64,000 bases of DNA from positions 3,322,501-3,386,500 of the forward strand of contig NZ_LT828648.1 in assembly GCF_900169565.1 (NCBI RefSeq). Direction: 5' to 3'. The DNA comes from Nitrospira japonica (GTDB taxonomy: Bacteria; Nitrospirota; Nitrospiria; Nitrospirales; Nitrospiraceae). The first letter of the stretch is position 1; every line of letters begins with the position of its first letter. A program made the translations under genes and the position numbers. Under the pieces are notes generated by a model. The model did no database searches and was not told the origin of the DNA. It saw only the letters and a list, made by a program, of their open reading frames with translations. Shown piece by piece: positions 55,801-63,285 of the stretch.

Positions 55801-56106
55801 TTCGCCAACCAAATGGTTCGGGCTGGCGCGACCGCCGAACAAGCGGTCCTGGAAGCGGGTAAACGCCGGATTCGTCCGATTCTGATGACCGCGCTGGCGA
55901 CGATTCTCGGCCTGTTGCCCCTTGCCCTGGGATTCGGCGAAGGCAATGAAACGATGGTGCCATTGGCTCGGGCGGTCGTCGGTGGCCTGGCCGTCTCCAC
56001 CGTCATGACCCTGCTGGTTGTGCCGGTGATGCATGCGGTGGTTCTCGGCCGCCGCGTACATCCGATCGTGTCGCCGACACCTTCCGCGACAGGAGAGGAA
56101 ATCTGA
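52843..56106 (+). CDS. RND-family efflux transporter permease
   Basis: 1087 residues, the length and layout of AcrB-type permeases: TM1 at about 10-28 (AVFAVCMIALVLGAVSYKKM), a periplasmic porter domain, TM2-6 from about 335, a second porter domain, and TM8-12 from about 905. The TM4 motif is IGTLLDNNIVVQENLHRHLE and the TM10 motif is GIVVSNSILLVDFANQMVRA. Relative to AcrB, Asp407 is kept, Asp408 is Asn and Lys940 is Ser, a pattern also found in other RND subgroups. It exports drugs, lipids or metabolites using proton or other ion flux. A periplasmic adaptor and TolC-type protein follow, giving a complete tripartite pump. Confidence 0.93.
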   Translation: MLTRAALKNPYAVFAVCMIALVLGAVSYKKMRVDIFPEIKIPTILVTTFYRGMSPSEMEGAITLRMEQRFVEASYVEHIESQSLAGMSYIKVFFQPEYGIDAAQSELTSLAYSIIRLLPPGVYPPSVYKFGVASLPIGLLSISSENLGPKEIRDLAYFTVRNQIANIPGISFGPPLGGKVRQITIFMDQQRMLARGVSPSDVVKAVNAQSAIIPAGDIKIGDLDYYVYSNSLVDVVEKINDIPIKVVNGTPILVRDIGTAADSTAIQTSVVRVNGHEATYLPITRQEGANTLEVTDGIRAKLHKLTEIPAGATVKFIYDQSLYIRQAIANLQKEGLLGAGLAGLMIFLFLHSIKAALVVGLAIPLSLTAALVALYLTGQSVNIMTLGGLALVIGTLLDNNIVVQENLHRHLEMGKDGRSAAEDSATELTLPIFVATVCILIVYLPIIFFSGIIKYLFVPLAMTVAFAMLADYAVSMSVTPVVLAKLYSGGHESHSEAGSAGEGWFRYILAGYLPLLGAGLRFKSVLLGGALAALLAAGLLIVPRLSTEFFPRVDAGNFTMIVVAPEGSRIEKTTAIVADIERLVQETIPQHDLEEVISNIGLYFGDAARFAPNTGSHTAFILVNLVTGHEGATDDYIATLRKKLGQSLPGVEVSFQTGGIISDVLNFGLRAPIDIQVKGPKLNVIRPVAEEIRERITEIPNTTDVRIKQGKSYPELHINVDRTKSAYYGLTQDRVIVDVITGISSNLALSPNYWLDPKTSNGYYLLAQYPEQSLTETEDLLNIPVIGARTPLNATSALTTAGSSGSTIALQNTPFAGRNLDLSAGFYSTDERRGPPVLLRDVAGLEIRTGPDSVDHYDLSRLVDVLVTPVGNDLGRVAADIERVLASVKLPKDVTIDIKGEVANMRGAFSNFALALPLAVLLIYLVMVGLFRSMIDPLIILVAVPLGWIGTVMLLFLTNTSANVESMIGTLMMMGIVVSNSILLVDFANQMVRAGATAEQAVLEAGKRRIRPILMTALATILGLLPLALGFGEGNETMVPLARAVVGGLAVSTVMTLLVVPVMHAVVLGRRVHPIVSPTPSATGEEI

Positions 56107-56110
56107 CGCT

Positions 56111-57325
56111 ATGAGGTTTGTCTCGCTGAGCCTGTGCGTGTTTTCGCTGTTCCTGGTCGTCACCGCCTGCGGACGGGAGGAAGCGGCGCACAATCCCAAG
56201 CCGGCTTCCGGTAATTCCTACGAGCCGGATGCTCCAAACGCCGATGAGAACAAGCCCGTGGACGTACAGGTGACCAAGCCGTCCAAACAACTCTTGGTCT
56301 ACTCGATTACGCTGCCGGCGAACATCGCTCCGCTGTATCAAACGACGCTGTACGCCAAGGTGTCCGGCTATCTGAAATGGATCGGGCCGGACAAGGGCGA
56401 CACGGTCAAGAAAAATCAGGTGGTCGCCGTGATCGATGCGCCGGAGGTCGAAGAACAGTATCTGCAGGCGATGGCGGACTACAAGATCAAGAAAATCACG
56501 TTCGACCGCCTCATGAAGGTCTGGAACGAGGCTCCGGATGTCATTGCCAAACAGGACGTCGATGTGGCCGAGGCGGCGTATGAAGGCGCGAGAAATCTCA
56601 TGCAGCAGCGGGCGGTGCTTCGAGACTACACGAAGGTCCGTGCGCCGTACGACGGCATCATCACCGCCAGATTCGCCGATCCCGGCGCGCTGATTCAAGT
56701 TGCCACGTCGTCGGCGACGACGGCCATTCCCCTCTTTACGATCATGGATCTGGATACGGTCCGTGTCTATGCCAGCGTTCCCCAAGACGAGTCGCCGTGG
56801 GTGGTGGCTGGAAAGACCAAGGCCTCGGTTACGGTCACGGAACTTCCGGACCGTTCATTCTCCGGCACCGTGACCCGGTCCACCCTGGCCCTTGATCCCT
56901 CGACCCGCAGTCTGCTGATCGAGGTGGACTTGCCCAACGGCGATCATGCGCTCAAGCCGGGAACGTATGCGGAAATGACCGTTGATCTCAGAGAAATTCC
57001 GGACGCGTTGGTACTGCCTCCCCTGGCCGTCACCAGCGGCCCGAGCGGCCACTCGGTCTTTATTGTGGAACAGGGCAAAGCCACGTCGGTCCCCATACGC
57101 ACCGGCATTACGAGCGGCAAATTCATCGAGATTGTCCAGGGTCTGAATGCAGACGACGAGGTTGTCGTCGTCGGAAAGCGTCGGTTGCTGGAGGGCTCGC
57201 CGGTACACGCGAGCCCCTACCATTTGCCGGAAGCGGTGCCGGCACGACAGCGATTCGAACGCAAGTCGGCAGGGCTACCGCCGGCCGAATCAGCCACCGT
57301 CGATCAGGACAAGCGTCGTCCCTAG
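56111..57325 (+). CDS. RND periplasmic adaptor (membrane fusion protein), lipoprotein
   Basis: 404 residues from the ATG at 56111, four bases after the permease stop, with GGAGAGGAAA upstream. The lipobox cysteine is Cys20 (SLFLVVTACGREE). After an acidic/proline linker comes the barrel-sandwich hybrid domain: YAKVSGYLKWIGPDKGDTVK, VVAVIDAPEVEEQYLQAMAD and APYDGIITARFADPGALIQV. A helical hairpin lies between, then a beta-barrel (VYASVPQDESPWVVAGKTKA) and a membrane-proximal domain. The protein bridges the permease and the outer-membrane channel. A frame extending to 56033 lies inside the permease gene. Confidence 0.92.
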   Translation: MRFVSLSLCVFSLFLVVTACGREEAAHNPKPASGNSYEPDAPNADENKPVDVQVTKPSKQLLVYSITLPANIAPLYQTTLYAKVSGYLKWIGPDKGDTVKKNQVVAVIDAPEVEEQYLQAMADYKIKKITFDRLMKVWNEAPDVIAKQDVDVAEAAYEGARNLMQQRAVLRDYTKVRAPYDGIITARFADPGALIQVATSSATTAIPLFTIMDLDTVRVYASVPQDESPWVVAGKTKASVTVTELPDRSFSGTVTRSTLALDPSTRSLLIEVDLPNGDHALKPGTYAEMTVDLREIPDALVLPPLAVTSGPSGHSVFIVEQGKATSVPIRTGITSGKFIEIVQGLNADDEVVVVGKRRLLEGSPVHASPYHLPEAVPARQRFERKSAGLPPAESATVDQDKRRP

Positions 57326-57346
57326 AACGAGCACCAAGGAGGCACC

Positions 57347-58708
57347 ATGCGAACAGCATTTATCAGAAGGACCGGGCCGTTAGCCGTGCTGCTCATGTTT
57401 GGCATGTCCGCAACGGCGTGGAGCCAATCGTCGACCGAGCCATTTGAGCAAGGCAGTTTCCTCGCTCTGCAGCAGGCAATCGAATTGGCCTTGAAACATC
57501 ACCCGGTCGTGCAAGAGGCGAACGCCAATTTGAAAGCATCGGAAGCCAGAACACAACAGACTCGCTCCATGTATTACCCACAAATCTTTGCCAATGCCGA
57601 CACGGTGGCGGGGGCCGGACGGACGAACCCTCGCTTCCTAGTCGGAGGCGCGCTGCTACAGGAGAATCAGACCATTTTTACCGGCGGTGTGGTCGCCAAT
57701 CAGCGACTCTACGATTTCGGATTTACCAGCAATTTAGTCGATTCGGCGAAGCTGGCGGAACGGGCCCAAGGCCAAGACGTCAACGCCAGACGGGCGTTGG
57801 TCATCGTACAAGTACAGCGCGCCTATCTCATCAGCCTGAAGCGGCAGCGACTCGTCCGCATTTCGGAAGAACGGGTCAGAGAACGAGGAATCATCACGGG
57901 CCAAATCGAAATCCTTCATCGACAACAACTGAAATCCAAGTTGGATCTCGATTTGATGCGGGTCGAGCTGGTCAATGCGGAATCGTCGCTGATCCGCAGC
58001 CGAAACGACCTCAAGTCCAGCTTTGCCGATCTGAACCGTGCGATGGGAGTCGCCGGCCGTGAGGACTATGTCCTTGAGGATCTTGCCGTCACGGTCACAC
58101 CGCCGAAGCCGCTAGAATCACTGGTCAGCGACAGCCTATCCCACCCGGAAATTCAACGGCTCAAAGAACAGACCGCCTCGGCCGAGGCGAAATTGGTCGC
58201 GACGAAACGCCAATACCTGCCGACCATCAATGCCATCGGCAGCGGAGGTGCATTCGAACCTTTTGATCCGAGACAGAACCAGCAAACCGGCGGCTGGTGG
58301 ATGGCAGGCGCCCTGATTTCCATGCCGCTCTTTACGGGATTCCTGATCGAAAACCAGGTTGTGGAAGCCACCGCGCAGAAGGAGGCCGCCGCAGCGGCGA
58401 GCATGAATATCGAGCAGGCGCTGACACAGCAGGTCACGAACTCCTACTTGGACACCATGACCTTTTCCCAGCAAATCAAGTTGGGCGAGGAATTGGTCAA
58501 AACGGCACAGGAAGCCCAGCAGTTGTCCAAGCAACGGTACAAGCTGGGCTTGGGATCAATCGTGGAGGTCACGCAAGCGGAGGTCGCCCTGACGGCCGCG
58601 CAAACACGCTTGGCCGAATCCCAATATGACTACAAGATTGCTGAGGTCACCTTGGCCTATGCGTCCGGCGGCAGCGCACAGCTACAAATCGATCCGACCG
58701 TCCGGTGA
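57347..58708 (+). CDS. TolC-family outer-membrane efflux protein
   Basis: 453 residues. The signal peptide PLAVLLMFGMSATAWSQ is followed by two OEP repeats: FLALQQAIELALKHHPVVQE opens the first, and LVSDSLSHPEIQRLKEQTAS the second. GGVVANQRLYDFGFTSNLVD and SMPLFTGFLIENQVVEATAQ are the typical beta-strand/hairpin segments, and long coiled helices fill the rest. It forms the trimeric channel of the pump. It starts 21 bases after the adaptor stop with AAGGAGG before the ATG, so the operon is regulator-permease-adaptor-channel. A terminator for the opposite strand lies just downstream. Confidence 0.93.
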   Translation: MRTAFIRRTGPLAVLLMFGMSATAWSQSSTEPFEQGSFLALQQAIELALKHHPVVQEANANLKASEARTQQTRSMYYPQIFANADTVAGAGRTNPRFLVGGALLQENQTIFTGGVVANQRLYDFGFTSNLVDSAKLAERAQGQDVNARRALVIVQVQRAYLISLKRQRLVRISEERVRERGIITGQIEILHRQQLKSKLDLDLMRVELVNAESSLIRSRNDLKSSFADLNRAMGVAGREDYVLEDLAVTVTPPKPLESLVSDSLSHPEIQRLKEQTASAEAKLVATKRQYLPTINAIGSGGAFEPFDPRQNQQTGGWWMAGALISMPLFTGFLIENQVVEATAQKEAAAAASMNIEQALTQQVTNSYLDTMTFSQQIKLGEELVKTAQEAQQLSKQRYKLGLGSIVEVTQAEVALTAAQTRLAESQYDYKIAEVTLAYASGGSAQLQIDPTVR

Positions 58709-58732
58709 TCAGGACCGGAACGAACCCCGCGC

Positions 58733-58762
58733 AAAAAAGGCCTGCCGGATAGCCGGCAGGCC
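58733..58762 (-). terminator. Rho-independent terminator of the cold-shock gene
   Basis: GGCCTGCCGG (58739-58748) and CCGGCAGGCC (58753-58762) are perfect 10-base complements around ATAG. On the minus strand the stem is followed by a run of six T (58738-58733). It lies 41 bases beyond the cold-shock gene stop. The stem may also stop transcripts of the RND operon arriving from the other side. Confidence 0.9.
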
Positions 58763-58803
58763 TCGTCCAACATAATCCGAGAATCGAGTAAAGAGGTGCC
58801 GCG

Positions 58804-59019
58804 CTAGGATGCCACGGCCTGCTTCGCCACGTTGGCAGCCTGTGGTCCTTTGGCGCCCTGCACGATGTCAAATTCGACGTTTTCTCCCTCTTTCAGGGTT
58901 TTGAATCCTTCCCCTTGGAGTGCGGAGTAGTGGACGAATACGTCCTCTCCGCTATCAAGCCGGATAAATCCAAAGCCTTTACGGTCGTTAAACCACTTCA
59001 CGGTACCTTTTGTCTTCAC
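58804..59019 (-). CDS. Cold-shock domain protein (CspA family)
   Basis: 71 residues, a single cold-shock domain. RNP1 is [12 protein letters not shown]2 VFVHYSAL, and the start [16 protein letters not shown] and end [20 protein letters not shown] match the family closely. These proteins bind single-stranded RNA/DNA and melt mRNA structure. The start is GTG at 59019 with an ideal AAAGGAGG site. The mRNA has a probable leader of about 160 bases, as is usual for cold-shock genes, and a strong terminator. It stands alone between the RND operon and lptF. Confidence 0.97.
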   Translation of the reverse strand: MKTKGTVKWFNDRKGFGFIRLDSGEDVFVHYSALQGEGFKTLKEGENVEFDIVQGAKGPQAANVAKQAVAS

Positions 59020-59189
59020 AAAACCCTCCTTTCCTCAACGGCTACGTAGGCTTACGCTGCCGTGCCACGACACGGTTAATACTTGCACCAAATAGGAATG
59101 ATAAAAATAAGATGAAGAGGAAGGGACGGGGTCTTTGCCGAGAAAAGACAAATCGCTCACGAGACCCATCTTGGTTACAAACCGCGGAG

Positions 59190-59219
59190 CATGTACCATA
59201 TGATTTTTGAACTTGTCAA
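59190..59219 (-). promoter_or_regulatory. Candidate sigma-70 promoter of the cold-shock gene
   Basis: On the minus strand TTGACA (59219-59214), a consensus -35, is followed after 18 bases by TACATG (59195-59190), a weak -10 match. A transcript from here would have a leader of about 160 bases. The region 59020-59353 otherwise holds a CGTCGT-CCCC-ACGACG hairpin and a CCGGTCCTTCG direct repeat near the lptF side and no gene. Confidence 0.45.
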
Positions 59220-59353
59220 GATAATCTTTACCGTCGTCCCCACGACGACATGGTCATCGGACTCGTCTTCCACCGGTCCTTCGCCGGTCCTTCGATAGAC
59301 AAGCCCCAGCAAGTCGCCTATAGTGTCTTCCCATTTCGGGAATTTCGGCATCC

Positions 59354-60445
59354 ATGCTGCTGTCCAAGCTGCTCGACCGCTACATTTTTACCGAACTCCT
59401 GTCTCCATTTTTGGTCAGTCTGGGCGCCCTCTGCTTCGTCATGTTAACGCGCGAATTGCTCCGCCTGGTCGAACTGCTCGTGTCCAAAGGCGTCGGCCTA
59501 TTGGCGGTCTTAAAGGTGTTCGCCAACCTTCTTCCCTCTTTTCTCGTACTGACGCTGCCGATCGCGGGAATCATCGCTTCCATTACCGCCTTCGGTCGAT
59601 TGTCCTTCGATAAGGAACTGGTCGCCATGCGCGCCGCGGGTCTCAGCCTGCTTCGGCTGGCGCGTCCCGTGTTTCTGTTCGCCTTTTTGGTATTTGTCCT
59701 GACCCTCTGGCTCGCCCAATGGGGCCAGCCCTGGAGTTCCACCAATCTCAAGAAGGTCGCGCTCAACCTCCTACGCGATCAACTGGTGCTCGCTCTGGAA
59801 CGAGGGACGTTCAATGAGCCGATTCCCAAGATGATGATTTACGTATCGGATTTGGGAGACGACGCCTCGACGACCGGCATTTTCGTGTCGGACGAACGCA
59901 ATCCGGACGACCCACGGGTCATCGTGGCGCGAGGGTACCGTGTCTTCGTCGATATGAAGACCAGCCAGGTGGCCCTCCAACTGCAGGATGGAGTGATTCA
60001 CAGCCAACCGGACACCATCGATGAATATCAGCAGGTGGGATTCTCCAGTTATGACTTGAAACTATCCCTCAATCAAAGCGGCTACGCTTCTACCGAAGAA
60101 CGCCCGTCCTACGAAACGATCATGGCACAACTGCGGGAGTCACAAGGACGCGACCCGTCGGCTCGGCGCCGGCTCATGGAATACTACAAGGATCTGGCGT
60201 TTCCGACCGCTTCCCTGGTCTTTTGCATCCTGGGAGTGCCGGTGGGCATCGTCTCCAAACGCTCCGGACGCATCGGAGGCTTTGCGGTGGGAGTCCTGGT
60301 CGTCATCATTTACTATGTGCTGAACGTCGGCTGCGAATTTCTGGTCACGACCGCCACCTTGTCCCCCTTCGCAGGCGCCTGGCTCCCGAATGGAATCTTC
60401 GGGCTCGTGACCGTGTTGTGGTTCTACAAGATGAGCCGGGAATAG
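59354..60445 (+). CDS. lptF: LPS export system permease LptF
   Basis: 363 residues of the YjgP/YjgQ family. It begins LDRYIFTELLSPFLVSLGAL. Membrane helices near the N-terminus (about 14-115) and C-terminus (about 270-355) flank a periplasmic jelly-roll region (FVSDERNPDDPRVIVARGYR onward). SITAFGRLSFDKELVAMRAA is the coupling-helix segment. With LptG and LptB it extracts LPS from the inner membrane. The gene is followed by lptG after two bases. No lptB, lptA or lptC is within the window. Confidence 0.92.
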   Translation: MLLSKLLDRYIFTELLSPFLVSLGALCFVMLTRELLRLVELLVSKGVGLLAVLKVFANLLPSFLVLTLPIAGIIASITAFGRLSFDKELVAMRAAGLSLLRLARPVFLFAFLVFVLTLWLAQWGQPWSSTNLKKVALNLLRDQLVLALERGTFNEPIPKMMIYVSDLGDDASTTGIFVSDERNPDDPRVIVARGYRVFVDMKTSQVALQLQDGVIHSQPDTIDEYQQVGFSSYDLKLSLNQSGYASTEERPSYETIMAQLRESQGRDPSARRRLMEYYKDLAFPTASLVFCILGVPVGIVSKRSGRIGGFAVGVLVVIIYYVLNVGCEFLVTTATLSPFAGAWLPNGIFGLVTVLWFYKMSRE

Positions 60446-60447
60446 CG

Positions 60448-61539
60448 ATGACCATCCTGTTTCGTTATCTCCTACGCGAGTATGCCAAGATTTTCGGCAT
60501 GTGCTTCGCCGGTCTCATGACCATCTACCTCGTCATCGATTTTTTTGAAAAGGTCCGGCGCTTCCTCCGCTATGACGCGAGTTGGCTGGACGTGCTCAGC
60601 TACTTCGCTTTGAAAGTCCCGGGGATTTCCTATCAGATCGCCCCGCTGGCCATCCTCATGGCCACCTTGCTCACGCTCGGCTTACTGTCTCGCAGTCACG
60701 AGATCACCGCCATGCGGAGTTGCGGCATCAGTCTGCCGAGGATCACCTCGCCCTTTCTCACACTGGCCATGGGGCTGGCCATGGTGCTGCTGCTGTTCAG
60801 TTCAACGGTCATCCCGCTGGCATCGAACAAAGCCGAGGAAATCCGCGCAATCCGCATCGAGAAGAAATCGCCGGCGACCGCCTTGAGACTGCCTCAGCCA
60901 TGGGCCAGGATGGGAGCCGATACCATTCTGCAGGTGAAAAGTGTCGCCGTGGGCGGCGGCAGTCTCAGCGGTGTTCGACTGTTCCACTTTGACCCTCAAT
61001 TTCACCTGATCGACATGACGGAAGCGCAAGAGGCCCGGTACGTCGATCAAGCCTGGACCTTGCATCAGGGGTTCCGTCGAATATTTCATCCCGACGGCGC
61101 GATCGTTCTGCAACCGTTTGAGCGCATGCCGGTCCCATTGACGCTGATTCCCGAGGATTTCACCACCTGGCTCGCGAGCGATTCCGAATCCATGACCTTC
61201 CGGGACATTCGCGAACACATCACGCGCCTGTACCACAGCGGCTCACAGATCACTCGGTTGAAAACCGACTATTACGGACGGATCGCCTTCCCGTTCGTGA
61301 CCATTATCATGGTCTTGGTCGGCATCGCGTTGAGCCTCCGCCGCAGCGGCACGCGAGGGGGCAGTATGGCGATCGGCATCGGACAGGCTTTGGTCATCGG
61401 ATTTCTCTACTGGACCACCCATTCCATTTCCATCGCGTTTGGACGAGGGGGCGCCATTCCTCCAATCCTAGCTGGATGGCTGACGAACGCCTTGTTTCTG
61501 AGCTACGGGCTGTATCTCATGCTCAAGGTGCGCTATTGA
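60448..61539 (+). CDS. lptG: LPS export system permease LptG
   Basis: 363 residues starting LFRYLLREYAKIFGMCFAGL. The VIDFFEKVRRFLRY segment and LLTLGLLSRSHEITAMRSCG (coupling region) are typical of LptG. A periplasmic jelly-roll lies between about residues 130 and 260, and C-terminal helices include AFPFVTIIMVLVGIALSLRR and a TTHSISIAFGRGGAIPPILA segment. It pairs with LptF in the LptB2FG transporter. The ATG at 60448 lies two bases after the lptF stop; the upstream extension of the frame runs within lptF. Confidence 0.93.
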   Translation: MTILFRYLLREYAKIFGMCFAGLMTIYLVIDFFEKVRRFLRYDASWLDVLSYFALKVPGISYQIAPLAILMATLLTLGLLSRSHEITAMRSCGISLPRITSPFLTLAMGLAMVLLLFSSTVIPLASNKAEEIRAIRIEKKSPATALRLPQPWARMGADTILQVKSVAVGGGSLSGVRLFHFDPQFHLIDMTEAQEARYVDQAWTLHQGFRRIFHPDGAIVLQPFERMPVPLTLIPEDFTTWLASDSESMTFRDIREHITRLYHSGSQITRLKTDYYGRIAFPFVTIIMVLVGIALSLRRSGTRGGSMAIGIGQALVIGFLYWTTHSISIAFGRGGAIPPILAGWLTNALFLSYGLYLMLKVRY

Positions 61540-61557
61540 AGAGACAGCCGTGTTCTG

Positions 61558-61574
61558 CCATCTCTGGGAGATGG
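61558..61574 (+). terminator. Small perfect hairpin after lptG
   Basis: CCATCTC (61558-61564) and GAGATGG (61568-61574) form a 7-base stem around TGG, 18 bases after the lptG stop. No T tract follows, so it is a weak terminator candidate or an mRNA 3'-end structure. The 133-base gap to fabF otherwise shows nothing. Confidence 0.35.
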
Positions 61575-61672
61575 GAAATGGAGCCGGGCCGACCGTCGCC
61601 AAGGCAGGTTGACTCATCGTACCGCTTCCGGTAAGAACTGAGGCGACCGACGCGCTGAATGAAGGGACCTGC

Positions 61673-62929
61673 ATGAAATCTCGCGTAGTTGTGACAGGAC
61701 TGGGAATCGTCTCTCCGATCGGGATCGGAGTCAGCGAATTCTGGAAGTCCGCCCTCGACGGCCGATCGGGCATCTCGGCTATTTCCGGATTCGACCCGTT
61801 TCCGATGGACGGCTATCGTTCAAAGGTCGCAGGACAGGTGCGGGAGTTCGATCCGGAGCGCTATCTGGAACCGCAGTACGCCGATCGGGTCGACCGCTAC
61901 GCGCAGTTTGCACTCGTCGCTGCCAAGGAGGCCCTGACCGATTCCGGGATAGCCATGAGCAAGGAAAATCCCCATCGGGTCGGGGTCATTGTCGGCGCAG
62001 GGATGGGCGGTATGGTCATGGGAGAGCGGGAGATCACTCAACTGTACCAGCACCAGCGCCCGCATCGGGTCCATCCAAATTTTATCCCCGTCATCACGCT
62101 CAACAGCGCGTCGGGAATCGTCGCCATGGCCACCGGCGCAAAAGGTCCGAATGTGACGATCTCGACGGCCTGTTCATCCAGTGCCCACGCCTTGGGACAG
62201 GCCTTGCATTGTATCCGCGAGGGCCGGGCGGACGTCGCCATTGTCGTCGGCGCCGACGCGAGTATCACGCCGCTCGTCTTCGCCGGATTCTGCTCGCTCC
62301 GGGCCCTCTCGACCAAATACAATGATCAACCTGAAAAAGCCTCGCGCCCGTTCGATTCGGGGCGGGACGGCTTCGTCATGGGCGAGGGAGCGGGCGCCCT
62401 CATTTTGGAGTCGCTGAGTCACGCCAGAAGGCGCAAGGCCAGGGTGTATGCCGAAGTCGCAGGCTACGCCGCAACCAGTGAAGCCTATCATATGGTGATC
62501 CCGCGCGAGGACGGCGAGGAGGTGGCCGCAACCATGCGCCTCGCGCTGGCGGACGCGGGAACGACTGTGGCCCAGGTCGATTACATCAACGCCCATGCCA
62601 CCTCAACGTCGATCGGCGACGCCGTAGAATCCAAAGCCTTACGCCAGCTGTTCAAGTCACGAGCTGAGAACATCACCATCAGCGCCACCAAGTCGCTCGT
62701 CGGCCATACACTGGGTGCGGCCGGCGCGATCGGAGGGATCGCCACTGTCCTGACCCTTCACACAGGCCAGATCCATCCCACCGCAAACTACGACGACCCG
62801 GATCCGGCTTGCGCATTGCCCGGTATCAGCCGCAATCCGCAAGAACGGAAGGTCAAGACGGCACTGCTCAATGCCTTTGGCTTCGGCAGCAACAATGCCG
62901 CCGTGGTACTCAAACGGTATGCCGCCTAG
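61673..62929 (+). CDS. fabF: 3-oxoacyl-[acyl-carrier-protein] synthase II
   Basis: 418 residues of the KAS II family. The Cys-His-His triad is Cys167 in ISTACSSSAHAL, His308 in YINAHATSTS and His345 in KSLVGHTLGAAG, with Lys340 just before. VVVTGLGIVSPIGIGVSEFW opens the protein and FGFGSNNAAVVLKRY closes it. It elongates acyl-ACP by condensing malonyl-ACP. An acyl carrier protein gene follows after 47 bases, the reverse of the common acpP-fabF order. lptFG upstream and lpxD downstream suggest supply of acyl chains for lipid A, though housekeeping fatty-acid synthesis is equally possible. Confidence 0.95.
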   Translation: MKSRVVVTGLGIVSPIGIGVSEFWKSALDGRSGISAISGFDPFPMDGYRSKVAGQVREFDPERYLEPQYADRVDRYAQFALVAAKEALTDSGIAMSKENPHRVGVIVGAGMGGMVMGEREITQLYQHQRPHRVHPNFIPVITLNSASGIVAMATGAKGPNVTISTACSSSAHALGQALHCIREGRADVAIVVGADASITPLVFAGFCSLRALSTKYNDQPEKASRPFDSGRDGFVMGEGAGALILESLSHARRRKARVYAEVAGYAATSEAYHMVIPREDGEEVAATMRLALADAGTTVAQVDYINAHATSTSIGDAVESKALRQLFKSRAENITISATKSLVGHTLGAAGAIGGIATVLTLHTGQIHPTANYDDPDPACALPGISRNPQERKVKTALLNAFGFGSNNAAVVLKRYAA

Positions 62930-62976
62930 GACGATCGCAAGGCACAAGCGATGTCGAACCTGATGGAGTGACGGAC

Positions 62977-63276
62977 ATGACTGACCGTGTCGTAATGGAG
63001 AAAATCATTGCCGCTTTGGCTGAGTATTTGCGGCGAGACCCCCTGACCATTCAGGAAAACTATCATCTCCGGGACGATCTTGGACTGGATTCCATGGCGG
63101 TCATTGAACTGCTGTACAAGATTGAAGAAAACTTCAACATTCAGATTCCCGACGAGGATCTGGTCGGGTTGACGACAGTCGGTTCCGTTGCCGAGTACGT
63201 CCAACATCGTCTGGCTCCCGCCAAACCCGTCGCCTCGGGGCCGGGAAAAGCCAAGACGAAAAAGAGCAAAGGCTGA
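62977..63276 (+). CDS. Acyl carrier protein with basic C-terminal tail
   Basis: 99 residues. The phosphopantetheine attachment site is Ser39 in LRDDLGLDSMAVIELL, and helix III follows in EENFNIQIPDEDLVGLTTVG. Beyond the usual end near residue 78 there is an extra tail rich in Pro, Gly, Ala and Lys (APAKPVASGPGKAKTKKSKG). Typical AcpP is about 78 residues and acidic throughout, so the lysine-rich extension is unusual. The start ATG at 62977 is favoured; the frame upstream lies inside fabF. The gene sits between fabF and lpxD, so it may deliver hydroxyacyl chains to LpxD. Confidence 0.88.
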   Translation: MTDRVVMEKIIAALAEYLRRDPLTIQENYHLRDDLGLDSMAVIELLYKIEENFNIQIPDEDLVGLTTVGSVAEYVQHRLAPAKPVASGPGKAKTKKSKG

Positions 63277-63285
63277 CGCAGGCTC

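Noticed and set aside
52843-56106. RND permease as a non-functional pump because AcrB relay residues are missing
   Set aside because: The D-N/S pattern in TM4 and TM10 is found in other RND branches, and adaptor and channel genes are intact, so loss of function is not indicated.
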